From assembly GCA_907165065.1 (NCBI GenBank), contig OU015523.1:14197834-14261833 (forward strand): DNA of 64,000 bases, written 5' to 3'. Each line of letters begins with the position of its first letter. Within the stretch, counting starts at the first letter, position 1. The notes beneath the pieces were generated by a model that saw only the letters and a program-made list of their open reading frames with translations, was not told where the DNA came from and made no database searches. A program made the position numbers and the translations under genes. Origin of the DNA: Caprimulgus europaeus (Eukaryota; Chordata; Aves; Caprimulgiformes; Caprimulgidae). Shown piece after piece: positions 26,281-36,271 of the stretch.

Positions 26281-27304
26281 ACATATGCAAAATATGCCCT
26301 TACTTTCCCCCGGAGCGTGGCGATCGGCCCGCGCACAGCCGGCTGCTCAACAGCGCAAGTTGGTGGAAGGACTGACTGGCTGGCCAAAGCGTCCACCTCT
26401 GACGGAAAGTGTCAGTAACTCCTTTGTGTCTCTGCAGTGCAAAGAGGATTTCGGCTTTGATAATCTTACCAAATTCAGATGAAAAAAACCCCACCGAGTT
26501 CCAGAAAAATACAGCAGCAATTAGAGAGGGAGCAAAGTTGTGTAAAAAGCTCATTTTCTGGTTTGCTTGCCAAAGTATATTACAATTCAGGTTGCACAAA
26601 ACTGAAACAAACAAACAAAAAAACCCAAACACTCTAAATTCCTCACAAACAACCTAAATCTCCCCCCTTCAAACCCTCTCATTCTGGAATGTTTTTACAG
26701 ATTTTCTCCCCTTTTCCTTTAGAAACCAATTTTTAAGAATTTTCAAAATAAATCCCTAGTTCAAAAACAGAAATGAAAATATTGCACAGGAAAGTATCAA
26801 AACAAAGCAGTACCTCTCTTTTGGAAAGACAGACCTTTTTTCTTACAACGGTTTAAAACATTTGATAGCAATTAATTGTTTCTGTCGACGTGACTGCATT
26901 TTCAGACAAAAAGTTTTGCAACGGTTTTTATCTAAATAATGCATTGCTAAAGACAGTACAAATAGGGAAAAAAGTCATCTCCCTTAACTAAGATGTGACT
27001 CGGGCTCAGAAATATTCCTGCCATAAGGCTACTTGGCTACACACCTCCGATTGCTAGCTGCTGTCTGGCTCCCTCCATCCTATTATTAGGCACTCACGTT
27101 CTGGCACAGGAAACTTTTACGGGTGGCATACACAAAGCACCTCTAATTTCTTCCTCACACTTCATCCTCTCTTCCTTCAGCACAATATTTCATTTTCTTA
27201 CAGCCTTAACTTCCCCCGTTTGCTCACCTAAATGCAGAGAAGCCCAGCAAAGGGATCGCTACCTGACAGCTTTTCAGACTTGGCCTGGAGAACATGCCCA
27301 AATG

Positions 27305-27324
27305 AAATAAATAAATAAATAAAC
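27305..27324. repeat. (AAAT)n microsatellite
   Basis: About five copies of the tetranucleotide AAAT, short and interrupted at the left. Confidence 0.85.
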
Positions 27325-29683
27325 AGAGGAAAGTTTAGGAAAGTGAAAGGAACGGCGCGGCGTGGCGGAAGCAGCAGCAGGCAGCTCTGTATTCCTCCTC
27401 AGACTGACACAGGTGTATCCCAACTTCACCCACTCAGGCAGGAGAGACAGAGGGACATACACGAGGTGTATGAGCACACCGAGAAGTAATAGAAAGGGCA
27501 AAGGAAGAGGTAGAAAAGACAAATAAAACTAAAAGGTATTATTTATTTTTACAACTCGACAATGAACTCCAATTTTGGCAGAGGATTAAAAACAGCCCTG
27601 GGAAATGATTAAATTTTTTTTTTTTCTTTTCTCTAAAGCTTCAGCACAAAAATAAGATTATAAAAGGGATACGCTCGCATGGGCACACACAAATCAGGGG
27701 GGAAACTGGGGAGAAGGAAATGAAAGGAAAAGAAAACAAACAGCCTCCTAACAGGCCCATACTGCTAACGGGAGTCCAAATAAAGAGTCATATGATATCT
27801 GATAGTGCAGGACACGTCGCCAGGAGCTGGAGCGGATTGCCTGCAGGAAGAAAGAGCCAGTGTGTTACTGCTCAAAGAGCTTTTCTTTCCCCCCCACCCC
27901 GCTCACCCTGCTCCCCCCTCACTTTTTTTTTGCCCTCTCTCTCTTTTCTCCTGTACAGTGAATGTGCTACTCTCAGGTCAGGTCCGCGAAGAGTCCCCGA
28001 AAGACAGCTATCGTCTTTCTTCCTACTTCTGGAAGCAGTGACAGCCACGGGAAGATGCCTTCTAGTTGAGATTGAGGGGGGCTAAATCTAGATTTCAGCT
28101 CTGTTATGTCCTGCCTCTTCTGTCACCACCTCCAACTCCACGACTGCAGATACAAAATGCTCACAAAAGCATTTAAAAGATTTGGGAAAAAAAAAGGTGG
28201 GGGGATGACAGGAAAAAAGATTCAGGCAGAAAAAAAATGAGACTGCTTATCCTATGGAAAACTTCAAAGGCCAAGTCCCATTTCTATGCTCTTTTGTTTA
28301 CTTTTCCTGTGATTTTTTTTTTTTCCCATTTTGGAGAGTGAGAGAACAAGAGAGAAAAGTCACAAAAAACATTCAGACAATGAAAAACATCAAGAGTTGG
28401 GAAAACTCTCCGGAGAAACAAGGAAAATGAGGACTTAAAATAATTTGTAATTTGCCAAAAGTTCCTCTACTCGTGATGTCTGCCAACAGAATGACCAGCT
28501 TTTTTCGGTGGTCCACCCCTCAGCCTGTCAAGTGTTTCACAGTAAACTGGGGAGCCCGCAAAGTACTTTCGACTCAACGCTGCTATTGCTGCTACCCACA
28601 GAAATGCAGAGCGCCTGGGTTACCTGCAGCAAAGGCACCTGGACTCAGAGCAGGGGACCTGAGGACACGACAACCACCCCAACTTCTGCTGGGGAAGCTG
28701 TGCCCACTGCAGCTTTGGAAAGGGAAGAGTCCTCGCTAACAGAGCTGGAGGGGTGCAAGCTCTCAGCCTAGATACTGGTACAAAAACAAAACTATGTTTT
28801 AACTGGCAGTTTCACTTCTCGTGGACCGTTTCCCTTCACTTTTGCAAGGGACGGGCTGTATCCTGGAGGACTTTTTGCCACTGTAGGGTAGTGGTGTTCC
28901 TAAAGCGGCGCAGGCAGAGCCCAAGGATGGATTTTCCCCCCTTCATCATATGAGGAGATGCAAATAAACTAATTCTCAGTGTATACTTATACAATGCATA
29001 GATGTTCCTTAAAACCAGTGTCACAGATACCTATGTGATACCCATGGAGCTGTAACAGATCACCTCTTCTGAGGGAAGCCTGCAGCATGAATACAAAAAT
29101 CAAGGTATTGTAGTAATAATGCCCTGCATCCAGAAAGAATCGTCGTAACTCTGTGAGAATTTGCTCTACTTCTATATATTGTGCACTTATGATTTTTAGG
29201 GGGGATATAATACACGGCTTCCTCTCTTGTTTTCTGTATCACTGCTATATGATGCAGTTTTTAGGTTGGTAATTTGTCAAAGCCAGGAAAATACAAATCA
29301 ATAAAGGAAGGTAGGCAGAATTTGGCTAAAGAAAGCACTTCCTTAGGCTATTGAATTTGCAACAGTGTGTATCCTTAAACATCTTAACCATTGTACAGGA
29401 GACACTGTAGAAAAGATATCCTGTAGGTTATACACTATATGCAATAACATTTCAACCTAAACATGTCCTTAAATGCGATGAATGATTCCCTTCCATATTA
29501 CGTGTGCCTTTTCCACGTACAAATAGACAAAGAGTGTATCTGTAAGAAATAGATTCAGAGGAATAAAAAATTTACAGTGCAAGGAGGTCTATTCTGAAAT
29601 CCTCAATTTGGAGCTCGATTAAAGAACTAAACTCAGAAGGTGAAATGGAGCCATTTGAGAGAGGGTCCCACCGAACAGGAGGA

Positions 29684-29716
29684 ACAAGCAAACAAACAAA
29701 CAAACAAACAAAAAAA
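29684..29716. repeat. (CAAA)n microsatellite
   Basis: About six copies of CAAA ending in a seven-A run. Confidence 0.9.
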
Positions 29717-30152
29717 TCCCTGAGCTCCAACTAATCATTTGAGCTGCCAATGAGAGGTGACTTTTAGACAGATGGTCAGGGAAAAGCTGGGTCCGTGGAC
29801 ACAGACGTTAGTGCCCCATCTGTATTTTAGGATCCTAGCTTCAACAAGCCATTACCAACTTTTCTTCTAAGTGACAGAAAGTGAAAGATTTCTGTTCCCA
29901 CTCATTTATTTCTTTTCTACCAAAACCATCCCATTTCCCTCTTTTTTCTCGCCCTGTGAGAATTTGTTGTTTGATTTTTTTCAGTTAACAGAAACTGTTT
30001 GCAGTATAACTTTTATGCCAAAAAAAAAAGGAGGCTAGGTAAGTTGGCAAAACAGCAATTGGATTTAAAGAGAGAGTTTAAAAAAAGGGAAAAAAGAACG
30101 ACATATCAAACTCACTTAGTCTCGTCCCCCTTCCATTCCCGTTCTTATTAAT

Positions 30153-30170
30153 TCCAAATTATAATTTGGA
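30153..30170. repeat. Perfect 18-bp palindrome
   Basis: TCCAAATTATAATTTGGA is identical to its reverse complement. It is too long in its AT core for a standard SRF CArG box. It may be a dimeric protein site or chance. Confidence 0.85.
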
Positions 30171-30456
30171 GGTAAGGGAAATGCATTTCCTTTCAATCTA
30201 TTTTGTTGCTGCCACACATTCTATACTTCGCTTTTCTCTATTGCTTTTTAGGGGGGGGTGTGGAAAAAAATCCCTAATAAAAATAGAAAAACATATCTCA
30301 GGCGTTAAGCTCGCTCTCCCCCTTCCTTTGTAAAGAACTCTTTGTTCTCTAGTGAAAATGCTGAAAAAAATCCCCGGGCTCCCTGAAACAAGTGCAAAAC
30401 ACTTAGAGGCTTTTGGGCTGGCGAAGAGCCAGAAACCCTCCCGCTGTCTGGTTAGG

Positions 30457-30459
30457 AAG

Positions 30460-30495
<36 letters not shown>

Positions 30496-30503
30496 AGAGA
30501 GGG
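30457..30503. repeat. (GA)n microsatellite
   Basis: About 47 bp of nearly pure purine, mostly GA dinucleotides, first member of a dense cluster of simple repeats extending to 31.55 kb. Confidence 0.95.
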
Positions 30504-30545
30504 AAAAAATTGGAGCTTCCTTTAATAGACATAGGAAGCAGGTCC

Positions 30546-30587
30546 TTTTTTTTTTTTCCCCCCCCCCTCTTTTTTTCCTTTTTTTTC
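30546..30587. repeat. T12-C10 homopyrimidine tract
   Basis: Twelve T followed by ten C, then further C/T-only sequence. It is a candidate intramolecular triplex or i-motif former. Confidence 0.9.
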
Positions 30588-30848
30588 AAAACTGGCGGTC
30601 AAGCGTTAAGTAACTCCCTGTCTAAATCCACCTGCTGGAAATGAACTTGGGTAACCCCCCCCTCAAGGGGTGCACAAAGAGGAGACACAGTAACACACTC
30701 CCGGCTCTTCTCCCACCCGCCCCCTCCCCGCTGCCCTGCTTCCATTCTCCCAGCACACAAATGCCCACGGCTCGCGCTCCCCTTGCCACCATCACCACCA
30801 CACGTACCAAAATAAACGCTCGCTCCGTCTCCTTAAAGAGCAGAGAGC

Positions 30849-30900
30849 GGGGAGAAAAAAGAGAAAAAAAAAGAAAAAAGAAAAAGAAAAAAGGGGGGGA
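30849..30900. repeat. 52-nt homopurine tract
   Basis: Only A and G occur over 52 nt, ending in a seven-G run; a thirteen-A run follows at 30903-30915. Low complexity. Confidence 0.9.
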
Positions 30901-30959
30901 TTAAAAAAAAAAAAAGAAGCTTTTTTCCATCTCGGTTGCGACAGTGATAAGGGGTAGGG

Positions 30960-31110
30960 AACATCTCATACCTGGTGTGAATGCTAATCAGCCAGGAGTT
31001 CTCCTTTTTTCCCAAGACAGGGAACTGTTTCCTTCCAAATTTATTAGAACCTCCTCCACTGCCTCTTTGAAAAACCTTCTTTGTCACCCTCTTCCCAAGT
31101 CCTGATACTT
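30960..31110 (-). other. Possible untranslated exon end on minus strand (splice donor-like)
   Basis: On the minus strand, CACACCAG|GTATGAGATG reads as a plausible splice donor, with GT at plus positions 30971-30970. The upstream sequence to about 31110 is mixed-composition and non-repetitive. The overlapping open frame (minus, 30833-31087) begins at GTG, not ATG, so any exon would be untranslated. A matching acceptor was not identified. This is a weak, single-signal call. Confidence 0.15.
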
Positions 31111-31114
31111 CTTT

Positions 31115-31130
31115 AAAAAAAAAAAAAAAA
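31115..31130. repeat. Poly-A tract (16)
   Basis: Sixteen uninterrupted A between two unique segments of the simple-repeat cluster. Confidence 0.9.
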
Positions 31131-31163
31131 TGGCTTCGGAGCTCCTTCTATTCTTGATATTGA

Positions 31164-31260
31164 TTCTCTCTCTCTCTCTCTCTCTCTCTTTCTCCCTCTC
31201 TCTTTCTCTTCCCCCCCCACCCCCCCACCCCTCCTCCTTTCTCCTGTCTCTGTCTCTTCT
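31164..31260. repeat. (CT)n and C-run tract, possible i-motif
   Basis: A pure CT dinucleotide array (31164-31189) grades into CT-rich sequence. Within it, 31211-31231 carries C8-A-C7-A-C4. The complementary G runs could form a G-quadruplex on the minus strand. Homopyrimidine bias continues to about 31260. Confidence 0.9.
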
Positions 31261-31382
31261 GAGTGGTCTATTGATAAGTCCCTAGAGGCACTGGGTCAGC
31301 CTGCCCGTAGGAAACCAGACACAATGCACAAATCTCCGAGTGCCATTCTGCCATCAGCAAGCAGACCACGTTTAGGAGAGAG

Positions 31383-31437
31383 AAAAAAAAAAAAGGAAAA
31401 AAAAAAAACCACCACCACACACACACACACACACACA
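31383..31437. repeat. Poly-A and (CA)n compound repeat
   Basis: Two A runs (31383-31394 and 31397-31408) are followed by a CA dinucleotide array to 31437. CA arrays are common polymorphic microsatellites. Confidence 0.9.
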
Positions 31438-31449
31438 GTAGAGCAAAAG

Positions 31450-31545
31450 ACAGAGAGAGAGAGAGGGAGAGTGTGAGAAAAAGACTGATTGGAACAGGAG
31501 GGAGGGAGGGAGGGAGGGAGCGAGAGAGCGAGGGAGAGAGAGCGA
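31450..31545. repeat. (GA)n/(GGGA)n tract with G-quadruplex motif
   Basis: GA-rich sequence contains five GGG runs at 31500-31502, 31504-31506, 31508-31510, 31512-31514 and 31516-31518, separated by single A. Four GGG runs with one-nucleotide loops make a canonical, stable parallel G-quadruplex motif on the plus strand. It lies directly before the unique block at 31.56 kb. Confidence 0.9.
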
Positions 31546-31554
31546 CACTGCCAG

Positions 31555-31800
31555 TCAGGTTAATCATCCCTACTTTAATTAGCTGTTCGGCTTAGACATA
31601 AAACAATTGAATTTGAATGATCTGTCAGTGGGCTCGGCTGAACCAAAGGGGAAATGCGAATATTACAAAAAAGACTGTTGGTGTATTCAGATAAGCTCGC
31701 CGGGAAAATCCTCAAAGGATAACTATTAAAACTTACCACCAAACAAAAAGTACAGATTCAAATGGCATTATACAGAGGCCCTCTCCAAAAAGCTGGGAGA
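31555..31800. promoter_or_regulatory. Candidate conserved non-coding element
   Basis: Unique sequence follows abruptly after the simple-repeat cluster. It includes TTTAATTAGCTG (31574-31585, homeodomain-type core), AACAATTGAA (31603-31612, SOX-like ACAAT) and a TGTCAG core (31623-31628, MEIS/TGIF-like when read in reverse). CpGs persist near 31590, 31635, 31657 and 31700. Enhancer or proximal promoter function is inferred from texture and position beside a CpG-rich patch. Confidence 0.35.
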
Positions 31801-31980
31801 TCCCTTCCCTCTCTTTTTCACACACCATCGCAGCCCTCACCGAAATAAACCCCGGTGCCATCCTGCCGCCTGCAAGCACTACCTGTCCTGCGGGGCGGGG
31901 AAGGGAGCGCAGGTCGGCCGGCTCCTTCAGTTCGGTCAGAGCCAGACCCTGCTGCCCTCCGGCTCAGTGTTCCTGATACA
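31801..31980. promoter_or_regulatory. Small CpG-rich patch, promoter-like
   Basis: By hand count about 70 of the 100 bases at 31861-31960 are G or C, with seven or eight CpGs, against a clearly AT-rich and CpG-poor surrounding. It is too short for a standard CpG island call. On the minus strand GCAGGACAG|GTAGTG (GT at 31882-31881) is a possible splice donor, which would make the patch the end of a first exon. No TATA box or gene is identified, so this is a candidate only. Confidence 0.3.
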
Positions 31981-34900
31981 TCACTGGAACGTTATGACTT
32001 GAGAACTACACAAGCTCTGAGAGCACATCCTTGCCATGGATGTCTGCACAGACATAGACAAACCGAGTACCTGCCGGATACAGAGATGCTGTAAAAAGGC
32101 AATGCTGGGTATTGGGATAAGCAAGTCACAGGCACTGTGGGAGGAGAAGTTATACCCCAAAATAGGTGGCAAAGCAATCTCTTCCTTCTACTCTGGGTTG
32201 CAAAGCAAAGTCCAGTTCAAATGGATGAATCCTAGTGACAACCAGCGCAGCAGCAGCACTGTGTGGTGGGCAAGGCAGAGATTGATGACACTTCTGCAAA
32301 GTCTGATTCGAAAAAGGTGTGGGGCAGGCGGCCTCTCCCACCGAGAGGGAAGGCGGCAGGTAACACGCTGCTGGGAGGGACCTGCCAGCAAGTTTAGCCC
32401 CTGGACATCATCCCCCCTGCCCTGTCAGAGCTTCCCCTTGCCAGATGCTGGGGACCTGCTTTAGGTTTCAGGGCACACAGGCTCTGATGTCCCCTCCTGA
32501 GCCAACAGCAGCAAGGGAGGGTCTGTGAATTTATTGCGGGAGATGGGTATATTCTCTGTGTTTCAAATGCATTCACTGTATTTCATATAGGGCTGCAGCT
32601 ACAGCGGTAAATCTGCACTTCCTGATCAGCTCTGTGAACATCTGCCAGATATAAACTTTTAAATGGGCATGGCTAACCTGTGAACGTCACTCCAAAGCAT
32701 GGGATGAAAGTAGAGAGGGAATTCACAACGTGGCTGACTGCTGGCCTTCAAGTGGGGGGGGCTGGGATTCCCCCCTCACTTTGCATTTTGGGTACAAATG
32801 TTAAAGGAAAGAAGAAACAAAAGATAGACAGAAGCTCTAGCAACTTCTCTGTATTAATTTCATCATCTTTTCCACATAGATCTCCAGGCAAAGCTAGCAC
32901 GAGTTTTTATGCGTTTTGCTGTTAATGGAGGGCTGATGGGAGGTATCAATATTATTCATTCCTTCTGTCTCCCTCTGCTATGGGAAGAGGTGAGTTCCTG
33001 CCCTTTTCCACCTTTTAAAATCCCATATGCTGGGTGGCTGTATCCCTTCTGCCTACCAGCCTGCTGGGGCCCGTCGACTCAGCACAGATTACCAAAGAAG
33101 TAACCAGGGTCAATAGGAGAGGGGTGCACTGCAGAAGCAAATGGGACATTGGACTTAATTAAGTCTATTAAATACTATTTATGAGTTGTCTCCCCAGCCT
33201 CCCCAAAATACAAATTGCTCCCATTTGAAATACGATGGGATTACGGGAGGTAAGACAGTTCCCAAGAACAGAAAAGGAGATTTCAGAGAAATACGGTGCC
33301 ATCAAAGGCCTCAACTCCTTTCCAGATGAGGAGATTTTGTAGAGCACAGTGACACAGACAAGTAGTTTTCTCTTCCCTGGGTCAGTACCAAACTAATAAT
33401 CCAGCAGGGTGCAAAACAGCTCTGGGCTATGTTTCGAATGAAGGATGCAGAGGGTCTGACCACTGGATGCAGGGGTTCAGTGGAAGAAACAGTGTGCAGT
33501 CATGTAATTACAGGCTATGGTAATGCTACAAAGGGCCCACAGTAAGGTTGCACAGACAACATTAACTGTGGCATTTCCTAACTTTTAAGTGCTTGACTTA
33601 GTAACATTAACATTACAGTAATGCATTTGCAATATAAATTCTCAGGGTTTCCTTTTAAAGCCAACTTAAAAATCGAATGCCATTCCACGTTGCTGCTGAT
33701 GCTGAGGCAGGTTAGCACCTGTGGAGCTGTAAAACAGAACTTCACCACTTCAGCCAGCAGCATCATCAGCAGCATGAGTAAAACGGTGCTTATGAGGTGA
33801 TCAGCCACTGGGAGAGTGTGAGGATACTTCATCTGGGGGTTTGACAGTGTCTTCCTGACAGCGCAAATGCTGAGAGTCAGGAGCCCTAGGCTGACTTCCA
33901 AGGAGCAAAGTGCACTGCCATGGGAACAGATCCTTTTGTCCCTGGACCCCCAAACCCACATCTCTTCTGTTGCTGATGGTTTTCCTTCTATCCCCTCTGT
34001 TCAGTTGGCTCTATGGACTGCTGTCCCTCCTGTTTTCTAGCTTTCTCTCTCCCATGCTATTTCCCCCTCCCTACACTACTCCTTGTCACAGTCTGTTCCT
34101 CACTCCATCGCCCTAAAATGAGCATTCCCTCAAATGCCTCTTCACCTGTGCTCTACCCCAGGCATGGAGGGACCTTGAGCACGGAGGAAAGCAAGCTGCT
34201 TAGCATGGTAAATTACACCACGTGGCGTTCCAGGCTGCCTTAACTAGACCACTTCTTGCAAGACTGTTTAAAACTAACTCGGGTATCATAATTTGCAATC
34301 CACAGTGTAGACATATCAAAATGTCCTTGTTCTCATTTCCAGTGCTTGCTGCCATAGCAACCCCTGGTCAAAAGGAAATTTCCATTGATATCAGAAGGAG
34401 CAGCATTTCACCCAGGTGAGTTTTTACTATGTGGCACGTATTTTATTAGCATGTGTTTCTGATATGGTGATTCCCCAAATCTCCTATAGTGCTTAATGTA
34501 GAAAGCACTACTGTTAAGTCCTGCTCTCAGTAGGTCCCCTTCTACTAGAAGCTACACAAGTCAAAGACCTCCTGATTTCTAACTGAATATCAACCAAGAG
34601 CAGACCTGAGTCTAAATGCAAAAGGCCAAGGTCCAAAAAATGTACATCATCTTCCCCTCCTGAGATTTTATAACAGATTTTAATTTAGATACATGATGAT
34701 GCTCTCTCTCTTTCCATTGCACCCTCTTGCATGCTCTTCTTTCACAGAAATCATTGTGTGTGTCAGGCAGGTTTAGCCAAAGAAGTGAGATTTGAAAGCT
34801 CAGTCTGATCAGTTGAATAAAGTTTGCTGTGGAACAGGCAATCAGTGCTGCAGCAAGCTTTCAAGCTCACGTGTATGATACCCACTCCATAAGAGGAAAG

Positions 34901-36098
34901 TGTGGCTATAGAACTGGAACAGATATTTATGAGAACTGTACCTGGATTTGCCACTGGCAAATGGCAGGAATTATGAAAGGAAAAGCCACTAGAACAGCTC
35001 CTCACTTTCTGAATTCTACATGCATCACATAATGCCAGCCAAAAGCAGGACATAAAAGAGCAGCAGACTGGGAAGGACCTGGAAATGGCAGAGTACTTAC
35101 TCCTTTAATGTCTATAAAGTATTTTGCAGTGCAACTTGTAATACTCAGTACGGCTGACATACATTGACATTAATGGAAAATCAACAGATCTGGGTGGTAC
35201 AGAAAGGAATTTGGTTCCTTTGTAATGACAGAGTTCTGTCTACCTGAAAAAATGGTGTTTAACTCTGTAATCTCAGGATACGTTGTATAAATATATTCCT
35301 TTAGATTTATTGGCTTGTCTTCATAAACAGCTGTGAGTCTGTGCTTTTTGTTCAGTGATGTAAACCAGCACAGCATGCTGGAGAGGGTGAATATATAGTT
35401 ATCATTCAGTACATAGGAAATCAGAGGAAAAGACTGGAAAGTCCACCTATTACAGAAATCTACTCCTTGCTTACCCTTTGGGTATGCAATCGTTCCTAAC
35501 TTGCACCACTATGCTTGGTAGACACCTTTATATGCTAAGGAGAGAAAGGTACCATGCCTTGCATCCAACCTAGTTCATTTCTGTCATGTATGAAATTTGA
35601 TTTTCTGGGGCAAAACAAGCAAGCTTTTTCCTATTGCACTGATTACCAGAACTAGCCCCTCCCACATAAAACTATAGCAAATGCCCCGGGCTGGTTCCTA
35701 AAGCACCTTTTACTGACACTGTGCAACTCCCAAGGCAGTTCCTTTCAGACATCTGCTGACAACATGTAGGTTTTGTAAATAGCGATGACAATGTAAATGG
35801 AAACATCAGAGTGGCTCCATATTTTTTCTCTCCTAGACAATCCAAATATAAAGGTCTATTTTGTGGAAGAGCCCTTCTTTTTTAAAAAAATGAAAATATT
35901 GCAAAATGGGCTATGAGAGATATTTTTGTCCCTTTTTTTTTTTGCACATTACTGCCAGCAATAAGATGCTGAAAAGTGAGCCATGTCCTCATGGGCACCA
36001 GCGCAATCCCCTTCCCTTCACTGGAAAAGCAACAGTGCAACCTAGGGGAACTCTACAAAACATCTGGTTGAGAAGAGACAAGAAGAGCTAGACTCCTG
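31981..36098. other. Gene-free spacer
   Basis: No gene or clear transposon. Open frames at 32036-32464 (plus, 142 codons) and 33578-33961 (minus, 127 codons) show no domain. A plus-strand pyrimidine-rich run lies at about 33960-34115. Confidence 0.6.
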
Positions 36099-36160
<62 letters not shown>

Positions 36161-36271
36161 CTCTTTCTCTCTTTCTCTCTTTCTCTCTTTCTCTCTTTCT
36201 CTCTTTCTCTCTTTCTCTCTTTCTCTCTTTCTCTCTTTCTCTCTTTCTCTCTTTCTCTCTTTCTTTCTCTT
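36099..36271. repeat. Compound homopyrimidine microsatellite (CTTT)n-(CTTTCTCT)n
   Basis: About 15 copies of CTTT (36099-36158) pass into about 13 copies of the 8-mer CTTTCTCT (to about 36264) and a short CTTT-type end. No purine interrupts the plus strand for about 173 nt. The 8-mer looks like CTTT in which every second unit became CTCT by one substitution, followed by expansion of the double unit. An apparent minus-strand Lys/Glu/Arg frame is only its translation. Confidence 0.97.

Larger units (their letters stand above)
26281..30456. other. Mixed-composition, CpG-containing block without identified gene
   Basis: Compared with the flanks, this stretch carries more CpG, with small clusters near 26311-26360 and 27352-27366 and single sites spread through 27820-28900. 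It also has short A/T homopolymers. No exon is recognised. Open frames at 27720-28085 and 28452-28771 lack known domains. Minor repeats are (AAAT)n at 27305-27324 and (CAAA)n at 29684-29716. It may be upstream or intronic sequence of a developmental gene, which is inference. Confidence 0.45.

Noticed and set aside
32036-32464. 142-codon plus-strand frame
   Set aside because: No domain, and overlapping frames of similar length lie on the other strand. It is compatible with chance in a somewhat G+C-richer patch.
33300-33360. Possible further MIR fragment (CAGATGAGGAGATTTTG...)
   Set aside because: Only a short motif matches and the expected flanking core blocks are missing.
35050-35095. Possible CR1 end (CTGGGAAGGACCTGGAAATG)
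   Set aside because: Too short, and without the tail or the neighbouring 3' UTR blocks.
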